A stretch of DNA of 64,000 nucleotides from Neobacillus sp. PS2-9. GTDB taxonomy: Bacteria; Bacillota; Bacilli; Bacillales; Cytobacillaceae. The DNA lies in assembly GCF_030915525.1 (NCBI RefSeq), contig NZ_CP133269.1:2453001-2517000 (forward strand), read 5' to 3'. Under the pieces are notes generated by a model. That model ran no database searches. It saw only the letters and a list, made by a program, of their open reading frames with translations, and was not told the origin of the DNA. Of the stretch, positions 33,041 to 41,824 are shown one piece after another; position 1 is the first letter of the stretch; each line of letters starts with the position of its first letter. Made by a program: the position numbers and the translations under genes.

Positions 33041-35317
33041 GTGACAAATACGATTCAACTATCTGTTCGGAAGCTTTTAGAACATGTTTATCTGGCTGGT
33101 AGCATAGATAACCGTTTCCGCTCCCAATCTTCTCTATTAGATGGAACAAGAATTCATCAATCAATCCAGAAAACTTATAAAGATGGTGATCAGAAAGAAG
33201 TGTATCTTCGTTCAGAAATTCCCTTTGAAGAGTTTACCTTTCTTATTGACGGCCGTTGTGATGGACTTTTGTTTCAGAATCACGTCGTGACGATAGATGA
33301 AATTAAATCTTTTTCAAGACCACTTGAGGAACTGAACTTGGAAGGAGTCCCTGTCCACTGGGCGCAGGCAAAAATGTATGCCTATATGTATATGCTGGAT
33401 CATGAATTACAGGAAATCACCGTTCAGCTTACCTATGTACATGTGGATACCTTAGAAAAAAGGCAGTTAAAAACCAATTGTCATTTTTCAGAGCTTGAGG
33501 CGTTTGTCTTTCATGTGATAGAAAAGTACGCCCCCTATGCAAGATTGATGCACATCCATCGATTAAAGCGAAATGAGAGTATAAAAGATCTCTCTTTCCC
33601 TTTTGAAACGTATCGCGCAGGACAAAGGAAATTAGCGGGAGCTGTGTATAAATCCATTTTAGATGAAAAGAATCTTTTTGTTAAAGCACCAACCGGAATT
33701 GGCAAAACGATATCTACCCTCTTTCCAGCAGTTAAGGCGGTAGGGGAAGGTCATCTAACCCGTATTTTTTATCTTACAGCAAAAACAATTACACGATCAA
33801 CGGCAGAGGAAGCTTTTGCAAGGATGACATCACACGGATTATGTATGAAAACTGTCACGATTACCGCTAAGGACAAAGTTTGTTTTAAGGAAGAGACCAA
33901 GTGCCAAAAGGATTATTGTGAATTCGCTGACGGTTACTATGACCGCATCAACAGAGCTATTCTTGATATTTTATCCAAGGAAGATAGACTGACTCGTGAA
34001 GTGATCGGTGACTATGCACGTAAGCATTCGATATGTCCATTTGAATTTTCACTTGACCTTTCCTATGCCGCTGATGGTGTTATTTGTGATTACAATTACA
34101 TTTTTGATCCACGAGTATCCTTAAAACGCTTAGTTGAAGAGCAAAAGAAAACGACTGTTTTACTGGTAGATGAAGCACATAACCTCGTTGACCGGGGGAG
34201 GGATATGTTCTCAGCATCACTAAATAAAGAAATGTTTCTACAATTGAAAAAAGATTATAAAGCGATCGATAAAGAAATTTACGAGTCTGCCAACAGGATC
34301 AATACCATCTTTATTTCAATGAAAAAGGATATGGACAGAGAGAATGAAATGGTGTTAGAGGTTTTAAATGAAACCTTCGTAAGTCATCTTATTGATTTTG
34401 TAAAAAAGGCAGAAGAAATGCTTATTAAAAATGCATCTCCTGATTTATTGGAAGCCTATTTTAAGGTGAATCAATTCATAAAAATTGTTGACTTTGTTGA
34501 TGAGGATTATGTCATATATGCAGAAAAAATTAAGAATGATTTGCTGGTCAAGCTCTTTTGTATGGACCCTTCTAAGCTCCTTGCACAAATGGGGAAAGGT
34601 TATCGAACAAAAGTATTCTTTTCAGCTACCCTTTCGCCGTTACCTTATTATCAAGAAATGCTTGGAGGAAATGAGGGGGATTATCTACTCTCCATTCCTT
34701 CTCCTTTTTCAAATGAACAGGTGGATATTTTTATTAAACCATTGTCCACCAGATATCGTGACCGCGAAAAGACAAAAGAGAAAATTATACGTTTGTTACT
34801 TGCTTTGGTAAAACAACGACCGGGTAACTATCTTTTCTTCTTACCTTCCTATGATTACTTACTAACTGTCTATGAAGGGTTTAAGGCAGAGGACCAAGAA
34901 ACACAAACGATCATTCAGGCTTCAGGAATGTCTGAAGCAGAGCGGGAACACTTTCTAGAAACCTTTAAACCTAAATCAGAAAAGGGAGTCCTAGGATTTG
35001 CTGTCCTCGGCGGTATTTTTTCAGAGGGAATAGATTTAATCGGTGATCGATTAAACGGTGTGGTCATCGTAGGAGTCGGATTACCTAAAATAGGTTTTGA
35101 GAGAAATCTCATTAAGGATCACTTTAATAAAAAGAACAAGAGTGGATATGATTATGCCTACATTTATCCAGGAATGAATAAAGTGTTACAAGCTGGAGGA
35201 AGATTAATTCGCTCTGAAAACGACCATGGAACCATCGTCCTGATAGATGATCGATTTTTGCATAACCACTACCAGAGCCTTCTGCCAGAGGAGTGGAATG
35301 AGTTTACTATTTTATAA
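33041..35317 (+). CDS. PD-(D/E)XK nuclease - XPD/DinG-like Fe-S helicase fusion
   Basis: 758 aa, GTG start with only a weak ribosome site. Residues ~40-185 look like a PD-(D/E)XK nuclease domain (FLIDGRCDGLLF and VTIDEIKSFSRP). Residues ~190-758 are an XPD-type SF2 helicase: FVKAPTGIGKTISTLFP (Walker A), an Fe-S cluster set (CFKEETKCQKDYC and ICPFEFS), DEAH box VDEAHNLVDR, VFFSATLSP, FLPSYDYLLTVYEGF and QAGGRLIRSENDHGTIVLIDDR. It should unwind and possibly cut DNA during repair. Known in Firmicutes as a single gene; no partner is nearby. Confidence 0.85.
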   Translation: MTNTIQLSVRKLLEHVYLAGSIDNRFRSQSSLLDGTRIHQSIQKTYKDGDQKEVYLRSEIPFEEFTFLIDGRCDGLLFQNHVVTIDEIKSFSRPLEELNLEGVPVHWAQAKMYAYMYMLDHELQEITVQLTYVHVDTLEKRQLKTNCHFSELEAFVFHVIEKYAPYARLMHIHRLKRNESIKDLSFPFETYRAGQRKLAGAVYKSILDEKNLFVKAPTGIGKTISTLFPAVKAVGEGHLTRIFYLTAKTITRSTAEEAFARMTSHGLCMKTVTITAKDKVCFKEETKCQKDYCEFADGYYDRINRAILDILSKEDRLTREVIGDYARKHSICPFEFSLDLSYAADGVICDYNYIFDPRVSLKRLVEEQKKTTVLLVDEAHNLVDRGRDMFSASLNKEMFLQLKKDYKAIDKEIYESANRINTIFISMKKDMDRENEMVLEVLNETFVSHLIDFVKKAEEMLIKNASPDLLEAYFKVNQFIKIVDFVDEDYVIYAEKIKNDLLVKLFCMDPSKLLAQMGKGYRTKVFFSATLSPLPYYQEMLGGNEGDYLLSIPSPFSNEQVDIFIKPLSTRYRDREKTKEKIIRLLLALVKQRPGNYLFFLPSYDYLLTVYEGFKAEDQETQTIIQASGMSEAEREHFLETFKPKSEKGVLGFAVLGGIFSEGIDLIGDRLNGVVIVGVGLPKIGFERNLIKDHFNKKNKSGYDYAYIYPGMNKVLQAGGRLIRSENDHGTIVLIDDRFLHNHYQSLLPEEWNEFTIL

Positions 35318-35330
35318 TAAGCGATAGTTG

Positions 35331-35366
35331 ATAAGCTGCCTAAAAATAGGCAGCTTATTTTTTAAA
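35331..35366 (+). terminator. Rho-independent terminator
   Basis: Stem AAGCTGCCTA / TAGGCAGCTT around AAAA, then ATTTTTT. Confidence 0.9.
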
Positions 35367-35449
35367 AAAAGGTGACAAATAGGGGAATCATCACATATAA
35401 TTAAACAAAAGTTGCACGAGGTAAAAACTTTGAAAGTGGGGAAAGAGAG

Positions 35450-35704
35450 ATGGATAAACCTAAAACAATGAAATTGGTTCAAGGGGAAAAGGGAAATTTA
35501 ATAAAAATAACATCCTTAAATTTAGATGGAGTGATGAGACGAAGACTGCTAGATTTAGGCTTTGTGAATGGAGCGTTAGTAGAAGTTGTTCGTAAGAGTC
35601 CATTAGGAGACCCTATTGCTTTTCGTGTGAGTCAAACAACGATTGCCTTACGAAAAGAGGAAAGTTCCAAAATCGAGGGGGAGCTGATTTCTGATGCGGG
35701 ATGA
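35450..35704 (+). CDS. feoA: FeoA-family ferrous iron transport accessory protein
   Basis: 84 aa, SH3-like FeoA domain: LIKITSLNLDGVMRRRLLDLGFVNGALVEVVRKSPLGDPIAFRVSQTTIALRKEE. FeoA binds the cytoplasmic side of FeoB and is needed for Fe(II) uptake. Its 3' end overlaps the FeoB GTPase gene by 11 bp, so the two are translationally coupled. Promoter region 35370-35449 shows no clear Fur box. Confidence 0.92.
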   Translation: MDKPKTMKLVQGEKGNLIKITSLNLDGVMRRRLLDLGFVNGALVEVVRKSPLGDPIAFRVSQTTIALRKEESSKIEGELISDAG

Positions 35705-36386
35705 ATATCGCATTGCATTAGCAGGAAATCCGAATACGGGTAAAAGTACCTTATTTAATGCTCTAACAGGGCTTCGTCAGCATACAGGGAATTGGGCAGG
35801 AAAAACCGTTTCACATGCACAAGGAAGTGTTCAGTATAAAGACAAAACCTTTCATCTAATTGACCTTCCTGGGACATATTCACTTTTTTCTAACTCAACA
35901 GATGAAGAAGTAGCACGCAATTATATTGTTTTTGAGAAACCAGATATTACGCTTGTAGTTCTAGATGCCACCTCATTAGAAAGAAATTTCAATTTGGCAT
36001 TACAGGTCCTAGAGATGACAAAAAACGTAGTGATTTGCATAAATTTAATCGATGTTGCAGAACAGCGTGGGATTCATATAAATGAAAGATTGCTGACAAA
36101 TCGATTAGGTGTACCAGTTATTAAAATTTCTGCAAGGAATAAAAAGGGGTTTCCTATGCTCCTAGATACGATAGACCGGATTGTGACAGGAGCAATAGAA
36201 TGTAATCCGGTACAAATCACGTATCCTGATGAAATAGAAGAAAAGATCAAACAAATTGAGCCAAAAATTCAGGGAATTGTCGGGAATCATCTTTCTGCCC
36301 GCTGGGTTTCTTTAAGATTACTAGATGGTGATGAGGCTTTACTTAATGAACTAAGTAAGCGGTTAGTGGTAGCTGGGGAGGTATAG
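35694..36386 (+). CDS. FeoB GTPase domain as a separate protein
   Basis: 230 aa, cytoplasmic. G-protein motifs G1 AGNPNTGKSTLFN, G3 LIDLPGTYSLF, G4 INLIDVAE (in place of NxxD in canonical order), G5-like ISARNKKG, followed by the helical GDI-like region (~165-225). This is the NFeoB part alone; it ends in a stop before any membrane helix. It regulates iron passage through the membrane part encoded 3 bp downstream. Confidence 0.92.
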   Translation: MRDEYRIALAGNPNTGKSTLFNALTGLRQHTGNWAGKTVSHAQGSVQYKDKTFHLIDLPGTYSLFSNSTDEEVARNYIVFEKPDITLVVLDATSLERNFNLALQVLEMTKNVVICINLIDVAEQRGIHINERLLTNRLGVPVIKISARNKKGFPMLLDTIDRIVTGAIECNPVQITYPDEIEEKIKQIEPKIQGIVGNHLSARWVSLRLLDGDEALLNELSKRLVVAGEV

Positions 36387-36389
36387 AAC

Positions 36390-37763
36390 ATGAGTCTTCA
36401 AGAGCTTTATGCAGAAGCACGAAGTTTGTCAACATCAGAGCTTAGAGATGAGATTGTCCAACATCTATACGACCGAAGTCATAAATTATGTCATGAAGGA
36501 ATTTCTTACACGAAATCAAAACAGGATTTGCGTACGGAAAAACTGGATGCAATCTTTACCTCACCGATATTCGGATTCCCGATTATGGTTACCATGCTAG
36601 GTGTACTGTTCTATTTAACCATTGCTGGAGCGAATATCCCTTCATCAATGTTAGCAGAATTTTTTGGAATCCTCGAGGGATATCTTACTTCATTCTTTCA
36701 GTTCCTGCATGCGCCTGATTGGGTTCACGGTATATTAGTTCTCGGGTTGTATCGGGGAACGACGTGGGTCATCAGTGTGATGTTGCCGCCAATGGCTATT
36801 TTCTTTCCAACCTTTGCTCTCCTTGAAAACTATGGTTATCTGCCAAGAGTTGCCTTTAATATGGATCGTTTGTTTAAGCGGGTGGGAGCACACGGTAAGC
36901 AATCCTTAACGATGGCAATGGGCTTTGGCTGTAATGCAGCAGCTGTTATATCGACACGAATCATTGAATCTCCAAGGGAGAGGATGCTTGCCATACTGAC
37001 AAATAACTTCGTACCATGTAACGGCCGCTGGGGAACATTGATAGTATTAGCTTCTCTGTTCATGGCTGCTAATTTTACAGGCGGGTTAAAATCGCTAGTT
37101 ACCACAGGGGTTATTGTAGGAATTGTATTATTTGGAATTATCGTCACATTTTTTGTCTCATGGGTTTTGTCAAAAACGGCTTTAAAGGGAGTACCTACAC
37201 ATTATACTCTAGAGCTCCCACCCTATCGTAGGCCAAAGATTTTTGATACGGTGATACGTTCCTCTTTAACTAAATCGTGGTCGGTATTAATACGTGCAGT
37301 TAAAGTTGCTGCACCAGCAGCCATCCTCACATGGGTGTTCGCAAACATCTATATCGGTGATACAAGTATTTTGATGTATGCGGTGGAATTTTTAGACCCG
37401 TTTGGAAAAATGCTCGGCCTTGACGGGTATATTATGATGGCATTTATTCTTGGTTTACCAGCTAATGAGATTGTCTTACCTATCCTTTTAATGGGTTATT
37501 TATCAACAGGCTCCTTAACTGAAGTTGATAACTTAGCGGACTTAAAGAATATTTTCCTTGATCATGGATGGACGTGGCTGACCGCGTTAAATATGATGTT
37601 ATTTTCACTATTGCACTATCCATGCGGAACTACCTTGCTTAATATTTACAAAGAAACAAAAAGTAAAAAATGGACCGTCATGGCCTTCCTAATCCCAACA
37701 GTCATCGCCATCTTGGTTCCATTAATCATTACCCAAACGGTTAGAATGCTTGGAATTCTATAA
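36390..37763 (+). CDS. FeoB membrane (nucleoside-recognition/Gate) subunit as a separate protein
   Basis: 457 aa. After ~55 cytoplasmic residues, about 8-10 transmembrane helices with two Gate domains: LLENYGYLPRVAFNMDRLFKRVGAHGKQSLTMAMGFGCNAAAV (conserved FeoB GCN cysteine) and the second half ending HYPCGTTLLNIYKET. Lacks a GTPase domain; that is supplied by the preceding gene. Together 230+457 aa match one FeoB. Forms the Fe(II) path through the cytoplasmic membrane. Confidence 0.92.
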   Translation: MSLQELYAEARSLSTSELRDEIVQHLYDRSHKLCHEGISYTKSKQDLRTEKLDAIFTSPIFGFPIMVTMLGVLFYLTIAGANIPSSMLAEFFGILEGYLTSFFQFLHAPDWVHGILVLGLYRGTTWVISVMLPPMAIFFPTFALLENYGYLPRVAFNMDRLFKRVGAHGKQSLTMAMGFGCNAAAVISTRIIESPRERMLAILTNNFVPCNGRWGTLIVLASLFMAANFTGGLKSLVTTGVIVGIVLFGIIVTFFVSWVLSKTALKGVPTHYTLELPPYRRPKIFDTVIRSSLTKSWSVLIRAVKVAAPAAILTWVFANIYIGDTSILMYAVEFLDPFGKMLGLDGYIMMAFILGLPANEIVLPILLMGYLSTGSLTEVDNLADLKNIFLDHGWTWLTALNMMLFSLLHYPCGTTLLNIYKETKSKKWTVMAFLIPTVIAILVPLIITQTVRMLGIL

Positions 37764-37769
37764 AGTAAG

Positions 37770-37803
37770 AAAGACACCTGAATGAACTCTCAGGTGTCTT
37801 TCT
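37770..37803. terminator. Bidirectional rho-independent terminator
   Basis: Perfect 12-bp stem AAAGACACCTGA / TCAGGTGTCTTT between the convergent FeoB gene and the next minus-strand gene. Confidence 0.9.
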
Positions 37804-37813
37804 CATGAAATGG

Positions 37814-38110
37814 CTATTTTCTTTTTTCTATCTCTTCCGTCACTACGAATGCAAGGTCATCGTTTCCAAACAAGGATAATACACCTAGAAGAGTTTCATC
37901 AGGCACTTCACCAGCTTCTTCCTTCGGTACGGTTAACTCAAGGGCTTCCCTCAATGCAGGGTTGGATGCTTGGTTAGGGTAAGCCCTTATGTATAATTCT
38001 TCCGGATTCAGGTTGTGATTTATGCACCATTGGGCAAATACGAGGATCATCATTTTCTCTTCCCCGCGATAGTTTTCAATGATCTTTTCTTCTACCTCTT
38101 TTTGATTCAT
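37814..38110 (-). CDS. Hypothetical protein, 98 aa
   Basis: 98 aa, acidic, soluble, ATG 38110 with AAGGAGAATTC. Begins MNQKEVEEKIIENYRGEEKMMILVFAQWCINHNLNPEELYIRAYP and ends LLGVLSLFGNDDLAFVVTEEIEKRK. It has helical character and no recognisable motif. Looks like a conserved small Bacillaceae protein; function unknown. Confidence 0.65.
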   Translation of the reverse strand: MNQKEVEEKIIENYRGEEKMMILVFAQWCINHNLNPEELYIRAYPNQASNPALREALELTVPKEEAGEVPDETLLGVLSLFGNDDLAFVVTEEIEKRK

Positions 38111-38270
38111 TTGAATTCTCCTTACAAAAAACCTTATATCACAATTATATCGGATTTTTAACTATGTTGCTGAGATTTTTAATAAGTATCATTACTAACT
38201 TAGATTAATTTCAATGGTTTTATGAGATACTGTTTGAGGGTAGAAAATTTTCCTTAGGGGTGAAATGAAC

Positions 38271-38543
38271 ATGAGTAAAATTGAAATTGGTGAGATTTTT
38301 ACAATTAGTGATGAAAATGACGATGAACAGGAAGTAGAAGTACTTGGAGTTATGACGATTGAAGGCTCAGAGTATGTGGCCGTCGCATTTGCTGACGAAG
38401 TGAAACAAGAAACGGAAGAGGATATTGATATCTTCTTTTTAAAAGTCGATGAGGATGGAGATTTTACAGCGATTGAAAGTGATGAAGAATTTGATAAGGT
38501 ATCTGAGGCTTTTGATGATATGATGGAAGAAGATGATGAATAG
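38271..38543 (+). CDS. DUF1292 family protein (YrzB-like)
   Basis: 90 aa from ATG 38271 (AGGGGTG 7 bp before; ATG 38265 is too close to it). Highly acidic small protein: IGEIFTISDENDDEQEVEVLGVMTIEGSEYVAVAFADE, with a Glu/Asp-rich tail. DUF1292 proteins are widespread in Firmicutes and have no established role. Monocistronic with terminator. Confidence 0.85.
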   Translation: MSKIEIGEIFTISDENDDEQEVEVLGVMTIEGSEYVAVAFADEVKQETEEDIDIFFLKVDEDGDFTAIESDEEFDKVSEAFDDMMEEDDE

Positions 38544-38553
38544 TTTACTTTGG

Positions 38554-38580
38554 GAGAGAGGTATACCTCTCTTTTTTTTT
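38554..38580 (+). terminator. Rho-independent terminator
   Basis: Stem GAGAGAGG / CCTCTC around TATA followed by nine or more Ts. Confidence 0.9.
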
Positions 38581-38665
38581 GGTTATAAACCTGCTGGAAA
38601 AATTATGTATGTAAACATTTTTTTTTGGCATACTAACATGGAGAATATCTACAAAGGAGACTTTC

Positions 38666-38914
38666 ATGTTTATTGAAGAGGGTTCAAAGTATCAAATTTC
38701 CCAAAGTATCAAAGGTTTTTTTAATTCTGCTGAATTAATGACGGTGAAAAGTAATAATGGTATCACGGTCCAATTCATTCTTGGAGACAGTAAGGGACAT
38801 GGGTCTATGCCAGTTGAACATATGAATTACTTATTGAAAAGGTCTAATTTAACGCAAATCCCGAGTAAACGAGCTTTATTGAATACAGACCAAAATGAGG
38901 AACAGATTGGATAA
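38666..38914 (+). CDS. Hypothetical protein, 82 aa
   Basis: 82 aa, ATG 38666 behind AAAGGAG. Soluble; MFIEEGSKYQISQSIKGFFN then VKSNNGITVQFILGDSKGHGSMPVEHMNYLLKRSN. No family recognised. It has its own terminator and lies between the DUF1292 and hydrolase genes. Confidence 0.65.
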   Translation: MFIEEGSKYQISQSIKGFFNSAELMTVKSNNGITVQFILGDSKGHGSMPVEHMNYLLKRSNLTQIPSKRALLNTDQNEEQIG

Positions 38915-38936
38915 CATGTATATAAAAATAATTATT

Positions 38937-38966
38937 GCATTGCTCTAAAAAAGCAATGCTTTCTTT
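38937..38966 (+). terminator. Rho-independent terminator
   Basis: Stem GCATTGCT / AGCAATGC, then TTTCTTT. Confidence 0.85.
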
Positions 38967-39024
38967 ATGGTAAAATGGGGTATATATATGACAAGAAGAG
39001 TGGAAATGGATAGGAGTGAGGATG

Positions 39025-39837
39025 ATGGAAGTAAAATTTCAAAAACATGAAGGTTCATCGATTTCATATGTGGATAAAGGAGAAGGAATGCCAGTTGTTC
39101 TTCTTCATGGTTTTTGTGGTAGTTCTCGTTATTGGGAAGAGGTCATACCAGAATTATCAAGAAACTGCCGAGTCATTGCACCAGATTTGCCTGGTCATGG
39201 GGAATCAGAACCACTTTCAAATGGTTCGACGATTGAAGCGATGGCAGATCGGATAAAAGAACTTATCGATGGGCTAAATTTAGAGAAGGTAACGATGTTC
39301 GGGCACTCTTTGGGAGGTTACATTACTCTTGCTTTTGCTGAGAAATATAGTGACCAATTAACTGGATTCTCTTTAGTTCATTCCACTGCATATCCAGATT
39401 CAGATGAGGCTAAAAAGGGAAGACAAGGAAACATTGAAAAAGTGATGCAGCAGGGAGTGCGGCCACTAATTGATGGGCTAGTACCAAAGCTTTTTTCTCC
39501 TGAACATAAGGGTGAAGAATATGTAGAAACAGCAAAGGAGATTGGTTACGGAACGACACAAGAGGGTACCATTCATGCATTGCAAGCAATGAAAGTCAGA
39601 CCTGACCGAAATCTTGTATTAGAAAATACAGAGTTACCTGTCCTATTATTAGCAGGGGAACAAGATCAAATCATCCCAGCAGAGAAAACATTCTCAGTGA
39701 CAAAACCTAATATTATTCATTCAGTGATAAAATCTTCGGGACATATGAGCATGTACGAAAATCCAAAGGAATTGCTTAGGGAGATACAAGCGTTTTTGTC
39801 CAGGGTAAATTGCAATAATAAAGGTTCCCATAATTAA
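39025..39837 (+). CDS. Alpha/beta hydrolase
   Basis: 270 aa from ATG 39025 (AGGAG 8 bp upstream; ATG 39022 and GTG 39016 are closer to it). Alpha/beta-hydrolase fold: oxyanion HGFCGSSRYW, DLPGHGES, nucleophile elbow GHSLGGYITLAF (Ser near residue 95), acid LLLAGEQDQIIP and catalytic His in SSGHMSMYENP. Similar in size and layout to MenH/YtxM-type and esterase proteins. Substrate unknown; it stands alone, so a menaquinone role is not supported by context. Confidence 0.85.
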   Translation: MEVKFQKHEGSSISYVDKGEGMPVVLLHGFCGSSRYWEEVIPELSRNCRVIAPDLPGHGESEPLSNGSTIEAMADRIKELIDGLNLEKVTMFGHSLGGYITLAFAEKYSDQLTGFSLVHSTAYPDSDEAKKGRQGNIEKVMQQGVRPLIDGLVPKLFSPEHKGEEYVETAKEIGYGTTQEGTIHALQAMKVRPDRNLVLENTELPVLLLAGEQDQIIPAEKTFSVTKPNIIHSVIKSSGHMSMYENPKELLREIQAFLSRVNCNNKGSHN

Positions 39838-39858
39838 TGGGAACCTTTATTATTAAAA
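39814..39858. terminator. Bidirectional rho-independent terminator
   Basis: Perfect 18-bp stem AATAATAAAGGTTCCCAT / ATGGGAACCTTTATTATT with a 5-base loop, spanning the convergent ends of the hydrolase gene and the secreted-protein gene. Confidence 0.95.
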
Positions 39859-40272
39859 AATTGCAAGTAGAGATTGTAATTGTGTTTCCTTTTCTTGAGG
39901 ATGTAGTACTGTTTCTCCTGTCGCTGGATTAACAGCTCCTTTAAATTCACCATTAACAAATCCAGCAATAATCGTTTGTCCTTCACTAGTATAAAAAGGA
40001 ACAACCGTAATAATATTTACTTCCATTTTTGCTACTTTGATGAGAGATGCTCCCTTATAAGAATAACCAGCTGATGTTAGCTCTGCTTTAGCTGTTTTAA
40101 ATTCTTGACTGCTTAGTAAGTCAGCCACAATTTTATTCTTTTCCGCACCTACTAGTGTCCCTGTACATCCACAATCATCTCCAGGTTTAGCTGCTTTTGC
40201 CGTATTCCCCGTAGTGACAAAGAGGGATAAAGCGATTAAGGCACCAAATAATATTGTTAATAATTTCTTCAT
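39853..40272 (-). CDS. Secreted protein with Cys-Gly-Cys motif, function unknown
   Basis: 139 aa from ATG 40272 (AAAGGAGGAAG upstream; an earlier start at 40293 lies before that site). Residues 1-26 are a signal peptide (MKKLLTILFGALIALSLFVT, cut near AKA-AKPG). The mature protein starts with DDCGCTGTLVGAEKNKIVADLLSSQEFK and then a compact beta-rich region (VNIITVVPFYTSEGQTIIAGFVNGEFKGAVNPATGE). I do not recognise the family. The two cysteines could form a disulfide or bind metal. Monocistronic. Confidence 0.75.
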   Translation of the reverse strand: MKKLLTILFGALIALSLFVTTGNTAKAAKPGDDCGCTGTLVGAEKNKIVADLLSSQEFKTAKAELTSAGYSYKGASLIKVAKMEVNIITVVPFYTSEGQTIIAGFVNGEFKGAVNPATGETVLHPQEKETQLQSLLAIF

Positions 40273-40413
40273 CTTTCTTCCTCCTTTTTTCAACTACTTA
40301 TTTCATTCTCTTTTTTTCGACAATCTCCTTCAAAAAACTTGGAAAAATATTCGACAAATACCATATTTTGTGACGAATTCATGTCGTGTATAATCTAGAC
40401 GCTAAAAAGTAAA

Positions 40414-40453
40414 CAATAAAAAGCTGAACCATCTTTTAAAGAGAGTTCAGCTT
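40414..40453 (-). terminator. Rho-independent terminator of GH18 gene
   Basis: Stem AAGCTGAAC / GTTCAGCTT with a 15-base loop; on the minus strand it is followed by TTTTTATTG. Confidence 0.85.
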
Positions 40454-40460
40454 CATATAC

Positions 40461-41624
40461 CTAATCCTTCTTAACCGTATAGTATTTAACTGGTTCCTTA
40501 TCAGAATCCTTCAAAACACTGAAAATGGATGAAGTTAAACTATGAGAACCTTGTGCATCGAGACCCGCTTCCCAGAGCATCATTCCACCTAAGCTGTGGT
40601 CCAATGCCAGCTTCGTTTTCTTTTTCATCGTTGCATCGCCATTATAATAATAGGTTGTTCCGTTCATCTTTACTGTATCACTATTTGCATTTGCAGGGTT
40701 TTCGTTAATGATCGTCCCATAAGATACCTGTTTAATTTTTGGATCAGCAGGTTGTGCATAAAGCGGTACACCTAATACTAGCTTTTCTGTTGGGTAATGG
40801 TATGTTTCAAATAAACGAGTCCAATAGGTTACAATTTTTTCAGTAAACGGGTAGGGTGATAAGTTTGCTCCATTATACCCACCATCCCACTGTCCGTCGT
40901 AAGCCATAATATTAACATGATCCACATCGGCGAACATCGATGGCTCATACACCACAAAGCCAATTTCTGTAAGAGTTTGTGCATGAATTTTGGAGTAAAC
41001 AGCAATTGATAATTCCTTATTTTTTGCATGTAACTGGGAACTTAATTCCTTTGTAAAAGCAGCTAGATTTTTTGCATCTGCTTTGGAACGTGGATGTTCA
41101 AAATCTATATCAATACCATCTAGCTTTTCTCGTTCAGCGATGCTAGTAAGCTCGTTAGCTAACCTTGTTCGGCTAACAGGATTAGAAATTGCAGTTTTAA
41201 AATACTCATACGATTCGCCGCCGTTTATATGGAACCAACCGCCAACGGCTAGCATCACTTTTGTATTATATTTATGAGCTTTAGCAACCATTGCCCGAAG
41301 GTTCCCTATAGCAGCATCACCATTGAGCAAAATCCCTCCGTCTTTTGTCGGATGGGCAAAAGAAAAAATCACATGAGTTAATTTTTCGTAATCCACGATA
41401 TTTGGATCGCGAAAATCCTGGACATAACCAATAAGGACTTTCGAAGAGGCTTTTTTAACTTCTGGTAAGTCCTTTGTCTGCGGCTTTATCTCAGACTGCG
41501 CTACTTTTTGTATATTCTTAGATTTTGAATGATCGTTGTTAGTAGAGAAAAATACTCCAGTAAAAATGCCTCCAATGAAGGTAATAGAAATTACCAATGC
41601 AAGGAGGCTATAATGTTTTTTCAT
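40461..41624 (-). CDS. Glycoside hydrolase family 18 protein (chitinase-like), secreted or anchored
   Basis: 387 aa. An N-terminal hydrophobic segment (LLALVISITFIGGIFTGVFF) is a signal peptide or anchor, followed by a Lys/Ser-rich linker. The GH18 barrel starts at VLIGYVQDFRDPN, with the catalytic motif LDGIDIDFEHP (DxxDxDxE, Glu as acid) and VMLAVGGWF, VNIMAYDGQWDGG, GVPLYAQPADP and GGMMLWEAGLD. It hydrolyses beta-1,4-linked GlcNAc polymers in the wall or environment. No carbohydrate-binding domain. Its AGGAGG precedes ATG 41624. Confidence 0.9.
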   Translation of the reverse strand: MKKHYSLLALVISITFIGGIFTGVFFSTNNDHSKSKNIQKVAQSEIKPQTKDLPEVKKASSKVLIGYVQDFRDPNIVDYEKLTHVIFSFAHPTKDGGILLNGDAAIGNLRAMVAKAHKYNTKVMLAVGGWFHINGGESYEYFKTAISNPVSRTRLANELTSIAEREKLDGIDIDFEHPRSKADAKNLAAFTKELSSQLHAKNKELSIAVYSKIHAQTLTEIGFVVYEPSMFADVDHVNIMAYDGQWDGGYNGANLSPYPFTEKIVTYWTRLFETYHYPTEKLVLGVPLYAQPADPKIKQVSYGTIINENPANANSDTVKMNGTTYYYNGDATMKKKTKLALDHSLGGMMLWEAGLDAQGSHSLTSSIFSVLKDSDKEPVKYYTVKKD

Positions 41625-41824
41625 TAGATTGTTCCTCCTCCGTTTTCTTCAATGAAAATTGTAACAGAAAAAGCAGGGAAGATAGGTTGGTAATATCCAC
41701 CTTTTAGCGGGAAGAGGTTCAAACATTTGAAAAGTAGTTCGAGTTTTTGATATAATAATAAGGTTAATTTCAAAAATACGTATGTTTTATACGTTTTATT
41801 ATAGGAAAGTGCAAGGTGGTAAAT

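Noticed and set aside
36390..37763. FeoB membrane gene first considered a frameshifted pseudogene
   Set aside because: Both halves have proper starts and stops with close spacing, and the lengths add up to one FeoB without missing domains; a natural split is more likely.
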